NCBI RefSeq assembly: GCF_965219595.1
Contig: NZ_OZ244781.1
Span: forward strand, 1,674,001-1,738,000
Reading direction: 5' to 3'
Length of the DNA stretch: 64,000 bases
Origin: Poriferisodalis sp022821985
GTDB lineage: Bacteria > Actinomycetota > Acidimicrobiia > Acidimicrobiales > Poriferisodalaceae
Shown here: positions 17,298 through 25,443 of the stretch, one piece after another
Position numbering within the stretch: the stretch's first letter is position 1
Layout: each line of letters starts with the position of its first letter
Made by a program: the position numbers and the translations under genes
Notes under the pieces: model-generated
What the model was told of the DNA's origin: nothing
Seen by the model: only the letters and a program-made list of their open reading frames with translations
Databases searched by the model: none

Positions 17298-19297
17298 AGG
17301 AGAGTCCATCACCGAGTGGCCTACATCGTGATCTAGGGACGACAGAGATGCGCACTTATGAAATGACGGTTGATCTCGTTGTGGTGGAACACCTCGGCAT
17401 CAACCTTTACAGCAATATCGCAGCGGTACTGAGCGAAGCGGTCGCGAACGCGTGGGACGCGGATGCGCGAACGGTACATGTCGATCTTGATCAAGCGGGT
17501 GACACAATCATGATCACCGACGACGGCGTTGGCATGACTGTGGATGATATGAACAACCGCTACTTGAGGGTCGGGTATGCGAGGCGCGACGACGACGCGC
17601 AGACGGGCGAAAACACCGCCCTGGGCAGACCAGTAATGGGCCGCAAGGGCTTGGGCAAGTTGTCGCTGTTCTCGATAGCCGAAACAATCCGAATACAGTC
17701 AGCAAAGGACGGTCAACGACACGGCTGCATGCTCACCAGCCAAGGTATTCGCGAAGCAAGTGGCAGGAATGAGCGCTATCACCCCAGCCCGCTCGACGAC
17801 AGCGAGATCGCAATAGAGGTTGGCACGCGTATTACTTTGAATGACCTCAAGAGTGAAAGACTCGGCGTCACCGCGGCTGCTCTCCGAAAAAGACTTAGCC
17901 GACGTTTCTCGATTCTGGGGATGCAGCATGACTTCAAGATGTATATCAATGGTGAAGCGATCACTGCCGACGACCGAGGTGACTTGCGAGCTTCCGAGTA
18001 CTTGTGGACGATCGGGCACTTCGAGGAAGAAACTAGTAATCTGCCAAACCTAAAGACACAGAAACAGATCGAGTTTGAGCGTGTCAGCGATGATCCAGTG
18101 CGAAGTATCAGTGGATGGATCGGAACAGCGCACAAGCCGTCAGACCTCAATTCGCGCGACGCCGGTAACCTGAACGGGGTTGTTCTGTTCGCTCGTGGCC
18201 GCCTGTTTCATGAGAACATCTTGGACAGCATTAGTGACGGACGGCTATATACCAAGTACATTACCGGCCGCATCAATGCAGACTTTTTGGACACCAAGGG
18301 CGACGTTGACGTGGCGACCAGTGATCGCCAACGGGTACAGGAGGATGATGAGCGAATAATACTACTCAAAGATCACCTCAAGCGTGTACTCAACCACGTT
18401 AAGTCTGATTGGACCGAATGGAGAGGTGATCAGCAGCTGGAGGACATCATCCAAAGCACTCCGGCATTGCGTGAATGGCTGACAACCCTTAAAGCGGGGC
18501 CGCGACGGCAAGCCGAGGCGATGATCCGTCGAATCGGAAGACAACACTTCGAGTCGGACGACGATCGTAAGGAACTTCTGAAGCACTCAATATACGCCTT
18601 CGAGCGTATGAAATTGCGGGGCATGACTGCCGAATTCGCGGAAGCAGTTGACGACTCCGATAAGCTCCTGCGGCTATTGGCAGACCAAGACAGTTACGAG
18701 GCTAGCTTATACTTGGACATCGTGACCTCACGGCTAGATGCCATCCAAGGATTGATGCGAGCAATCGACAACAATGCGCGCGAGTTGGCGCTTGAACAAT
18801 ATCTGTTTGATCATCTCTGGCTTCTAGATCCCGCGTGGGAAAGGGCTGACGGTAGTGAGCGAATGGAATCCAGATTGCTCGAAGAGGGAGTAATTGTCGA
18901 GGATCTCACTGAGAAGGAGCGTCTGGGCCGAGTCGACATTTGCTACAAAACGATAGCCGGCAAGCACATCATTGTCGAGTTGAAGCGTGCCAAACGCAAC
19001 CCGAATACTCTAGCTCTTGTTGAACAGGGTACAAAATACGTCGACAAAGTCAAGAAGATCGCTATATCGCAGGGCGACAAGCATCCGAATGTAGAAGTGG
19101 TGTTTGTGCTCGGTGACCCGCTTGTAGAAGAGACGCAAAACCCCGATCGGCTAAGGCGCCTTATGGAGTCCATTTCGCCTGGTTCTCGCGTCACCTACTA
19201 TGAAACACTGATTACAAAGGCAAACAAGGCATATGGCGAGTTCATTGACAAACGAGACCAATTCGCAACCGTGCAGAGGATCATTGACCAAGTTTGA
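17294..19297 (+). CDS. GHKL (HSP90/MORC-like) ATPase fused to a PD-(D/E)XK nuclease domain
   Basis: A 667-residue protein. The N-terminal GHKL ATPase shows the N-box (Glu48, Asn52 in SEAVANAWDAD), DDGVGM at 76-81 and GRKGLGKLSLF at 116-126. After a middle region with helical segments, residues 505-650 form a predicted nuclease with Asp548 (GRVDICY), Glu562 and Lys564 (IIVELKRA), the D-X13-E-X-K spacing of PD-(D/E)XK folds. Such proteins occur with C5 methyltransferases as ATP-dependent restriction or anti-phage effectors. The GTG start overlaps the methyltransferase stop; MRTYEM at 17348 is an alternative. Codons and base composition are clearly AT-richer than in neighbours, which points to transfer. 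Confidence 0.8.
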   Translation: MKESPSPSGLHRDLGTTEMRTYEMTVDLVVVEHLGINLYSNIAAVLSEAVANAWDADARTVHVDLDQAGDTIMITDDGVGMTVDDMNNRYLRVGYARRDDDAQTGENTALGRPVMGRKGLGKLSLFSIAETIRIQSAKDGQRHGCMLTSQGIREASGRNERYHPSPLDDSEIAIEVGTRITLNDLKSERLGVTAAALRKRLSRRFSILGMQHDFKMYINGEAITADDRGDLRASEYLWTIGHFEEETSNLPNLKTQKQIEFERVSDDPVRSISGWIGTAHKPSDLNSRDAGNLNGVVLFARGRLFHENILDSISDGRLYTKYITGRINADFLDTKGDVDVATSDRQRVQEDDERIILLKDHLKRVLNHVKSDWTEWRGDQQLEDIIQSTPALREWLTTLKAGPRRQAEAMIRRIGRQHFESDDDRKELLKHSIYAFERMKLRGMTAEFAEAVDDSDKLLRLLADQDSYEASLYLDIVTSRLDAIQGLMRAIDNNARELALEQYLFDHLWLLDPAWERADGSERMESRLLEEGVIVEDLTEKERLGRVDICYKTIAGKHIIVELKRAKRNPNTLALVEQGTKYVDKVKKIAISQGDKHPNVEVVFVLGDPLVEETQNPDRLRRLMESISPGSRVTYYETLITKANKAYGEFIDKRDQFATVQRIIDQV

Positions 19298-19461
19298 ATC
19301 CCCGCGCTTCTCGGGACATTCTCGTGTGGCGCGATCGAACCACTGCGTATCGCCGCCTTATCCGTGCGCATGACTTGACGGAGCGATCGTTTTCTGAGTT
19401 TGAGCTGCTCAGGACCCGGTTCCTTGGAAGGCTGGAGATGGGAGGAAGATGCCGCTCGTAG
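19294..19461 (+). CDS. small 55-residue ORF between ATPase-nuclease and XamI genes
   Basis: TTG 19294 overlaps the upstream TGA stop by 4 bp (TTGA) and the frame stays open for 55 codons to TAG 19459-19461, overlapping the XamI start at 19449 by 13 bp. The product is basic and helical in character (ILVWRDRTTAYRRLIRAH, then LTERSFSEFELLRTRFLG). The overlaps at both ends are those of a translationally coupled operon gene, and they fill the only 151-bp gap in the operon. No family was recognised. Possible roles are a controller protein, or coupling by translation only. Confidence 0.5.
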   Translation: MNPRASRDILVWRDRTTAYRRLIRAHDLTERSFSEFELLRTRFLGRLEMGGRCRS

Positions 19462-20363
19462 ACCCACCTCATTGGACTGACGGTGAGCTTGAGCAGGAGC
19501 GCCGTCGAGCGATCGAACTATTTCGCAACGAACGCCTTACCGAGCCGGTCGAGCGATACCTCCAAGCGTTCGACGACTACGCGGCCAGTGTCGATCGTCT
19601 CATGCGCGAGAGTCAGGATCTCCAAGCTCTGCGAGATGTTGCCCAGTCCGTACTGACTGATGAGGACCTGCTGGAAGCGTTCCGTTACGTGGCCGGACCG
19701 CCGGTCTCTGCGGACGATCTGATGGAGTTGGCGGAAACGAGTTTGACCGCGAGTCGACTGCGAGACGACGTAGCCGCCGTCGAGCGGGTGATCGCAACGG
19801 TGTTGGCGATGCTCGACAGCCGCCGATTCACGTGGGTAGCCGAAGGACGAACGCCTAGCGACGACGAACGTTCCGCGGCCGCCATGGCCTCTGCATCTCT
19901 CATGGCGAGCCAGCGAGTACGAACGAATCGGGCTAACGAAGCCAAGACCGATCAGGAGGAAGCCGTCCGCAGCCACCTCTCAGGTTCAGGGTTGACGGAG
20001 GTTGAAACACGCGAGGTATCGACACCCGCGGATGCACCTCGCCGGGGTGAGTTCTGCGCTGAGTGTTCCGTAGCCGGTCGCAAGGCCGATGTGGTGGTCG
20101 GATTGCACGACGGTCGAGTGATGCCAATTGAGTGCAAGGTTTCCAACTCATCGACCAATTCGGTCAAGCGCCTGAACAATGATGCGGCGGCGAAGGCCGC
20201 AGAGTGGATCCGGGCGTTCGGCCATCAGGGCATCGTGCCGACTGCCGTACTGTCGGGCGTCTTCAAGACCCACAATCTTGTTCAGGCGCAAGATAGTGGT
20301 CTCACGATTTTCTGGGCGCACGACCTAGAGCCACTCACCAACTTCGTGTCAGCTACTCACTGA
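19449..20363 (+). CDS. XamI-family type II restriction endonuclease
   Basis: A 304-residue endonuclease. The nuclease core shows Asp214 (GRKADVVVGL) and Glu228-Cys-Lys230 (MPIECK), followed by the family-specific KVSNSSTNSVKRLNNDAA. The N-terminal helical part (residues 1-150) is likely used for DNA recognition. XamI itself recognises GTCGAC, so the same site is likely here but unproven. ATG 19449 has a GGGAGGA site. The gene ends 12 bp from a convergent CoA-transferase gene. The cognate methyltransferase is probably the adenine enzyme at 14437, since XamI modification is of the N6-adenine type. Confidence 0.87.
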   Translation: MPLVDPPHWTDGELEQERRRAIELFRNERLTEPVERYLQAFDDYAASVDRLMRESQDLQALRDVAQSVLTDEDLLEAFRYVAGPPVSADDLMELAETSLTASRLRDDVAAVERVIATVLAMLDSRRFTWVAEGRTPSDDERSAAAMASASLMASQRVRTNRANEAKTDQEEAVRSHLSGSGLTEVETREVSTPADAPRRGEFCAECSVAGRKADVVVGLHDGRVMPIECKVSNSSTNSVKRLNNDAAAKAAEWIRAFGHQGIVPTAVLSGVFKTHNLVQAQDSGLTIFWAHDLEPLTNFVSATH

Positions 20364-20375
20364 CGCACATGCCGT

Positions 20376-22835
20376 TCAGCCGATGGCGCCAGCCACGGCG
20401 AGTTCGACAACACGGTCGTCGTCGTAACCGAGGATGTCCCGCAGGACGCGGTCGTTGTGCTCGCCCAGGCTGGGTCCTGACCTGGTGACCTCGTGGGGTG
20501 TCGCGCTGAGCTGCAGGCGGGGCGCCTCGACGGTCATGCGGTCGTACACCGGGTGCTCCACGTCCATCCAGTGGCCGCGGTGAATGAGCTGCGGATCGGC
20601 CAAGCAGCCGAGACTGTTCTGGCTGGCGTGTGCGGGCACGCCCGCAGCCTGCAGCGCGGCTTCGGCCTCTCCCGGCGTGCGCCCGGCGGCCCATGCCGCG
20701 ATGGCGGCGTCAATGTCTGCGCTGAGCGCGACGCGTCCCGCTGCATCGAGGCCGGCGAGTTCCGCCGGCACGGGCTGACCGTCGCGGTCGAGCACCTCAC
20801 ACAGTGACTCCCACTGATGCTCGGTCTCGCACACCACCGCGATCCACGCCTCCGGCGGCTCGAGCGGATTGTCGGGGTCAGCGTCGCCCGGGTCGCAGGG
20901 GTACATCGCATGGGGGCACAGGAAGGCGTCCGCGTTGCCCGACCGGGTGGCAGCAACGCCATTGACCGTGTGCTCGAGCACCTCGGTCGCGAGGAAGTGC
21001 ACCGCGGCCTCGGCCTGAGCGAAGTCGAGATGCTGGCCCCGGCCCTGCGGATCGGCGTCGCGGGCGTCGAGCGCGGCCAGCAGCAGCGGCACCATGTACT
21101 GCGGGGTGACGTAGTCGGTGTAGGCGAGGAACGGTCCCGCCGGCGCCCGGTCCGGCCAGCCGGTCATCTCGTAGTAGCCGGTGATGGCACCGGCCAGATT
21201 GCCGAAGCCGGCGAATGTGGCGAGCGGTCCGCTCTGGCCCATCAGGCTGGTGCTCAGCAGAATCAGGCCCGGGTTGCGGGCCGAGAGCGTCTCGTAACCG
21301 ATGCCCCAGTCGTCGAGCGTGCCAGGCGTGTACGACTCGACGTAGATGTCGGCCCATTCCGCCAAGTCGCACAGCACGTCGCGGCCCTCGGCGGTGTTGA
21401 GATCGATGGTCACGCCGAGCTTGCCCGCGTTGAGCGTGCCGTACTGGATCGAGGCGTCAGGTCCCATGTCGCCCCGCAGGCCGCCGCCGCTGCCGCGTGC
21501 AGCGTCGAATCGCGCTGGCCCTTCCACCTTGATGACCGTGGCGCCGAAGTCGGCGAGCACCCGCGTCGTGAACGGCCCGGCGTACACCCACGTGGTGTCG
21601 AGCACCTTGATCCCCTCGAGGGGCCGCGGGCTCGACGGATCGCCGCCGCCGTCGCGCAGTTTCTCCGCGGCGTCCAGCAGCGCCGAGCGCGGCTTCGCCT
21701 TGATGGCCGCGGTGTGGGCGCCGAGATCCGGCGGGGTGCCGAGGGAGCGGAGTGGCGTGCGGCTGGGCTTGCACCATGCGCCTGGGGTGATCACGCTGCC
21801 CCACGCAGGATCGGCGACGGTGTCCCAATAGCCGCGCTCGTTGAAGTGCTCCACCTCGGTCAGCTCGGCTGGCGTGTACACGGGTGCCAGCAGCAGCTCG
21901 CGGCGCTGCGCTTCCGCGAACAAATCGGCGCGGGTGCGCGTGCTCGTCAAGCGGGTGATCGCGGCCTTGGTCTGCTCGAGCTGGCCCGGCGCAACCTCAG
22001 GATCGGTGAACAGGCGCATCCCGAAATCGACCCAGTCGAGTGCCGCGAGCTCGTCGTCACAGCAGCCGTTCTCATGCACCCAGTCCATCAGCCGCTTGGT
22101 GAATCGGCCGATGGTGTCGCCGAACAGCAGCGTGATTGAGACGTAGCCGTCGGACGCCGGATAGACGAACTGCAGGTGGAAGTTGAGGAAGAGGATCCCG
22201 CCTGAGGTTCGGCGGGCCGACGGGTACTCGTTAGGGGCGTGGATGATGCCGGGGAATGCCGTCTGCATCATCGCCTGCTGCGCCGAGATGTCGACGTGCT
22301 GGCCGTACCCGCTGCGGTCGCGTTGGCGCAGCGCGAGCGACGTGCCGACGGCCGCATGCGATCCCGCATGCAGCCAGCTCTGCGGTGCCGTGATGCGCAG
22401 CGGCGCCCGGTCGGCGTCGCCGGTAATGGCGGCGCTGCATGCCGAGGCGGCAATGGTGAGATCTGATGCTGCCCATCCGGCCTTGGGTCCCGTGCTTCCG
22501 AATGGGGTGACGGTGGTGTGCACGAGTCCCGGGTTGACCGCACGCAGCTCGTCGTGGCTGAGGCCAAGTCCGGGGTCGGGCGATTCGATCAGTGCGTCGG
22601 CGCTGGCGACCAGCTCCATCAGCTCGTTGCGATCGTCAATGACGCAGCTCTGCGCACCGCGCCGCAGGTTCCACCAGCTCAGCGATGTGCCGTCGGGGCC
22701 TGTTTCCCGATGGTCTCGCCCGCGGCCATCGGGGCCTTCGATGAGGATCACCTCGGCGCCCAATGAGCCGAGGATCGAGGTGCACATCGCGCCCCGGGGA
22801 TCGGTGAGGTCCAGCACTCGGTATGGCTTCAGCAT
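20376..22835 (-). CDS. two-domain family III CoA-transferase
   Basis: An 819-residue fusion of two CoA-transferase domains (about 1-400 and 420-819). The starts are MLKPYRVLDLTDPRGAMC and LEGIKVLDTTWVYAGP. Candidate catalytic Asp residues lie in GQHVDISAQQ and GQHLDFAQAE. The first half lacks the usual length of insertion and is more divergent. The ATG at 22833-22835 was chosen because TAGCTT lies exactly 7 nt upstream; the longer frame to 23231 crosses the divergent thiolase gene. The neighbouring thiolase/OB-fold pair hints at acyl-CoA side-chain breakdown (inference). Confidence 0.92.
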   Translation of the reverse strand: MLKPYRVLDLTDPRGAMCTSILGSLGAEVILIEGPDGRGRDHRETGPDGTSLSWWNLRRGAQSCVIDDRNELMELVASADALIESPDPGLGLSHDELRAVNPGLVHTTVTPFGSTGPKAGWAASDLTIAASACSAAITGDADRAPLRITAPQSWLHAGSHAAVGTSLALRQRDRSGYGQHVDISAQQAMMQTAFPGIIHAPNEYPSARRTSGGILFLNFHLQFVYPASDGYVSITLLFGDTIGRFTKRLMDWVHENGCCDDELAALDWVDFGMRLFTDPEVAPGQLEQTKAAITRLTSTRTRADLFAEAQRRELLLAPVYTPAELTEVEHFNERGYWDTVADPAWGSVITPGAWCKPSRTPLRSLGTPPDLGAHTAAIKAKPRSALLDAAEKLRDGGGDPSSPRPLEGIKVLDTTWVYAGPFTTRVLADFGATVIKVEGPARFDAARGSGGGLRGDMGPDASIQYGTLNAGKLGVTIDLNTAEGRDVLCDLAEWADIYVESYTPGTLDDWGIGYETLSARNPGLILLSTSLMGQSGPLATFAGFGNLAGAITGYYEMTGWPDRAPAGPFLAYTDYVTPQYMVPLLLAALDARDADPQGRGQHLDFAQAEAAVHFLATEVLEHTVNGVAATRSGNADAFLCPHAMYPCDPGDADPDNPLEPPEAWIAVVCETEHQWESLCEVLDRDGQPVPAELAGLDAAGRVALSADIDAAIAAWAAGRTPGEAEAALQAAGVPAHASQNSLGCLADPQLIHRGHWMDVEHPVYDRMTVEAPRLQLSATPHEVTRSGPSLGEHNDRVLRDILGYDDDRVVELAVAGAIG

Positions 22836-22842
22836 CGCCGCG

Positions 22843-22848
22843 AAGCTA
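22843..22848 (-). promoter_or_regulatory. -10 hexamer TAGCTT of the CoA-transferase gene
   Basis: On the minus strand the hexamer lies 7 nt before ATG 22835 without a ribosome site, consistent with leaderless transcription. Confidence 0.6.
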
Positions 22849-22918
22849 ACGCTCGCTCTCGGCGCCGACCGACGACCCGGCACCGGCGCAGATCGGGCAT
22901 CGCGTCGGCGCCGGCGGC

Positions 22919-22924
22919 TAGCGT
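22919..22924 (+). promoter_or_regulatory. -10 hexamer TAGCGT of the thiolase gene
   Basis: The hexamer lies 7 nt before GTG 22932, deciding this start over GTG 22923, which would fall inside the promoter. Confidence 0.6.
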
Positions 22925-22931
22925 GCCGCCG

Positions 22932-24098
22932 GTGACGATTCGAGGCAAGGCGCTCATCGCCGGGGTGTACGAGCATCCCGGCCGTGAACTGCCCGATCGC
23001 ACGCTGCCGCAGATCCACGCCGAGGTAGCTGCGGGCGCGCTGGCCGACGCCGGGCTGACCCTGGCTGACGTCGACGCCTACTACTCGGCCGGCGACGCAC
23101 CCGGCTTCGGCGCCCTGTCGATGGCGGAGTACCTCGGCCTCGACCTCACCTACATCGACGACACCGAGACCGGCGGCTCGGCGTACTTGGTCCATGTTCA
23201 GCATGCCGCTGCGGCCATTGCTGCAGGCCACGTGAATGTGGCGCTGATCACGCTGGCCGGCAAGCCGCGCACCGGCGGCGCCGGGCCGGGCGGCAGCGCT
23301 CGGTTCAGCTCGGCGCCCGAGGCGTCATTCGAGAACCAGTTCGGCATGTCGGTGCCCGGCGGGTACGCGCTGGCCGCTGCTCGGCACATGCACGAGTTCG
23401 GCACTACCTCTGAGCAGCTGGCCGAGGTGAAGGTGGCGGCATCCACGCACGCCCAGCACAATCCGCACGCCTTCCTCCAAGATGTGGTCACCGTGGATGA
23501 AGTGGTGTCCTCGCCCGTGATTTCCGACCCGCTGCATCGCCTGGACTGCTGTGTGATCACCGACGGCGGCGGTGCCCTCGTGCTGGTCAGCGAAGCGGTG
23601 GCGGCGTCGCTTGACCGTCACTGCGTGCCGGTGCTGGGAACGGGAACGGCCATCAAGCACACCTCGGGCGGGCGCATCGATCTGACCCACACGGGGGCGA
23701 CGCGCTCGGGGCCGCTGGCGTTTGCCGAAGCCGGCGTGACACCCGCCGACATCGACTACGTGTCGATCTACGACAGCTTCACCATCACGGTGCTGATGAC
23801 GCTGGAAGACCTCGGCTTCTGCGAAAAGGGTCATGGCGGACGCTTCGTGTCCGACGGCGCTCTGCAGTCGCCCGGCGGTGCGCTGCCGTTCAACACCGAC
23901 GGCGGCGGCCTGTGCAACAACCATCCGGCCAACCGCGGCGGCATGACCAAGGTGGTCGAAGCCGTGCGGCAACTACGCGGCGAGGCGCATGCGGCCGTGC
24001 AGGTGCCCGACTGCGAGCTGGCCCTGGCGCACGGCACCGGAGGCAGCCTCGCCACTCGCATGGGAAGCGCCACGCTCGTGATGGGCAGGTCGACATGA
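22932..24098 (+). CDS. thiolase-fold protein (SCP-x-like, acetyl-CoA acetyltransferase family)
   Basis: A 388-residue thiolase-superfamily protein. The nucleophilic Cys position of classical thiolases is replaced: the segment reads DDTETGGSAYLVHVQHAA. GVTPADIDYVSIYDSFTI, NTDGGGLCNNHPANRGGM and LALAHGTGGSLATRMG in the second half fit. This type works as a complex with a small OB-fold partner, which follows with an ATGA overlap. Sterol or fatty acyl side-chain retro-aldol or thiolytic cleavage is the known role of such pairs (as with Ltp2 and DUF35 proteins); the substrate is unknown. Confidence 0.87.
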   Translation: MTIRGKALIAGVYEHPGRELPDRTLPQIHAEVAAGALADAGLTLADVDAYYSAGDAPGFGALSMAEYLGLDLTYIDDTETGGSAYLVHVQHAAAAIAAGHVNVALITLAGKPRTGGAGPGGSARFSSAPEASFENQFGMSVPGGYALAAARHMHEFGTTSEQLAEVKVAASTHAQHNPHAFLQDVVTVDEVVSSPVISDPLHRLDCCVITDGGGALVLVSEAVAASLDRHCVPVLGTGTAIKHTSGGRIDLTHTGATRSGPLAFAEAGVTPADIDYVSIYDSFTITVLMTLEDLGFCEKGHGGRFVSDGALQSPGGALPFNTDGGGLCNNHPANRGGMTKVVEAVRQLRGEAHAAVQVPDCELALAHGTGGSLATRMGSATLVMGRST

Positions 24099-24514
24099 GC
24101 GAACTCGGGCAGTTCGGCCTGCCGGTGCCGCCGCCGACGGTGAATCTCGAGACGCAACGGTTCTGGGATGCCACCGCCGAAGGCCGACTGGTGCTGCCCC
24201 GCTGCGACAACAGCGGTGACGTCGTGTGGTACCCGCGGGAACGCTGCGATGGGCCCGGCAGCAACTCGGTGACCTGGTTCGAGGCCTCGGGGCGAGGCAC
24301 CGTCTACAGCTGCACGGTCACCCGCCGCATCCCGGGTTCGTGGCGCAAGGCGGCCCCGTTCGTGCTCGCCTACGTCGAGTTGGAAGAGGGTCCCCGAGTG
24401 CTCACCAACATCGTCGGCTGCGACCCCGAGACGGTCCATATCGGCCAAGCCGTGCAGGCGGTCTTCGACCCCACACCCGACGGCCCCGCACTGCTCCGCT
24501 TCACGCCGGCCTGA
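24095..24514 (+). CDS. OB-fold/zinc-ribbon DUF35 protein, thiolase partner
   Basis: A 139-residue protein. The N-terminal helix (LETQRFWDATAEGRLVLPRC) and the ribbon-like region have only two of the four usual Cys (RCDNSGDVVWYPRERC), followed by an OB-fold (GRGTVYSCTVTRR onward). ATG 24095 overlaps the thiolase stop, showing translational coupling. In characterised pairs this subunit binds the thiolase or aldolase and helps recognise acyl-CoA. The loss of two Cys suggests no zinc is bound. Confidence 0.87.
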   Translation: MSELGQFGLPVPPPTVNLETQRFWDATAEGRLVLPRCDNSGDVVWYPRERCDGPGSNSVTWFEASGRGTVYSCTVTRRIPGSWRKAAPFVLAYVELEEGPRVLTNIVGCDPETVHIGQAVQAVFDPTPDGPALLRFTPA

Positions 24515-24539
24515 CCGCTGTTCAGCGGGAGCGCCGGAG

Positions 24540-24977
24540 TCAGACTTCGAGCATCAGCGTGACCGGGCCGTCATTGATCAGCTCGACCGCCATCTCGGCC
24601 CCGAACGAGCCAGTGGCCACGGTGGCGCCCAGGCGACGCAGTTCGGCAACCAATTCGTCGATCAGCCCGGTGGCCTGATCGGGCGCTGCCGCGGCGACGA
24701 ACGACGGGCGGCGACCCTTGCGGGTGTCGCCGTAGAGCGTGAATTGGCTCACCACCAGCACCTCGCCGCTGGTATCTGCTACTGACCGGTTCATCTGGCC
24801 GTTGTCGTCGGCGAAGATGCGCAGGTTCCAGATCTTGCCGGCAAGCTTGTGTGCCGACTCAGTGCTGTCGTCGTGCGTCGCACCCACCAGGCAGCACAGC
24901 CCGGGACCGATCTCGCCGATCACCTCGCCGCCGACTCGCACCCGGGCCTCGGCGGCCCGCTGCACCAGTGCTCGCAC
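24540..24977 (-). CDS. dtd: D-aminoacyl-tRNA deacylase
   Basis: A 145-residue enzyme that hydrolyses D-amino acids from tRNA. The start MRALVQRAAEARV, the catalytic motif SQFTLYGDTRKGRRPSF (Thr in the active-site segment) and the NDGPVTLMLEV end are the family hallmarks; the Gly-cisPro motif appears as GPVT. It lies 4 bp behind the RidA gene on the same strand. Confidence 0.96.
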   Translation of the reverse strand: MRALVQRAAEARVRVGGEVIGEIGPGLCCLVGATHDDSTESAHKLAGKIWNLRIFADDNGQMNRSVADTSGEVLVVSQFTLYGDTRKGRRPSFVAAAAPDQATGLIDELVAELRRLGATVATGSFGAEMAVELINDGPVTLMLEV

Positions 24978-24981
24978 GCGC

Positions 24982-25392
24982 TCAGGGAATGATCGCGTCG
25001 ACTTCGATCTCGATGACGAGGTCGGGATGGATCAGCCCCGACACCTCGACGAGCGTCGACGCCGGCCGGATGTCGCCGAACACCTCACCATGGGCGCGGA
25101 TGAAGTCGTCGAGCATCCCGATGTCGGTGACGAACGAGCGGGTCCGCACGACATCGCTCATCTGCGCTCCCGCCTCAGCCAGCGCCTGCTCAATAACGCC
25201 CAGCGTGTAGATGGCCTGCCCGTAGCAGTCGCCCGGGTGCGCCACGCCGTCGGGGCCCAGCGACGTGCTCCCCGATACCGCGACCCAGTCGCCGAGCCGC
25301 ACAGCCCGCGAGTAGCCGGCCACGGGCTCCAGCGGCCCGCCGCTCGAAATGTTCTGCCTGTCGACGCCTGAAGCGCCGCTGTCTGTGCTCAT
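24982..25392 (-). CDS. RidA family (YjgF/UK114) protein
   Basis: A 136-residue protein of the RidA fold, usually a trimer that hydrolyses reactive enamines/imines. Visible parts are RLGDWVAVSGSTSLGPDG, a helix with ALAEAGAQMSDVVRTRSFVTD, and IHPDLVIEIEVDAI at the end. The usual catalytic Arg is represented by VVRTRSF. A TGAGG site precedes the ATG at 25390-25392. It lies between the disrupted CoA-transferase and dtd. Confidence 0.85.
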   Translation of the reverse strand: MSTDSGASGVDRQNISSGGPLEPVAGYSRAVRLGDWVAVSGSTSLGPDGVAHPGDCYGQAIYTLGVIEQALAEAGAQMSDVVRTRSFVTDIGMLDDFIRAHGEVFGDIRPASTLVEVSGLIHPDLVIEIEVDAIIP

Positions 25393-25443
25393 GCTGACCT
25401 CAATTCGGCATGGTCGGGTTCGGTGGAAAGCTGACGGAGCGTT

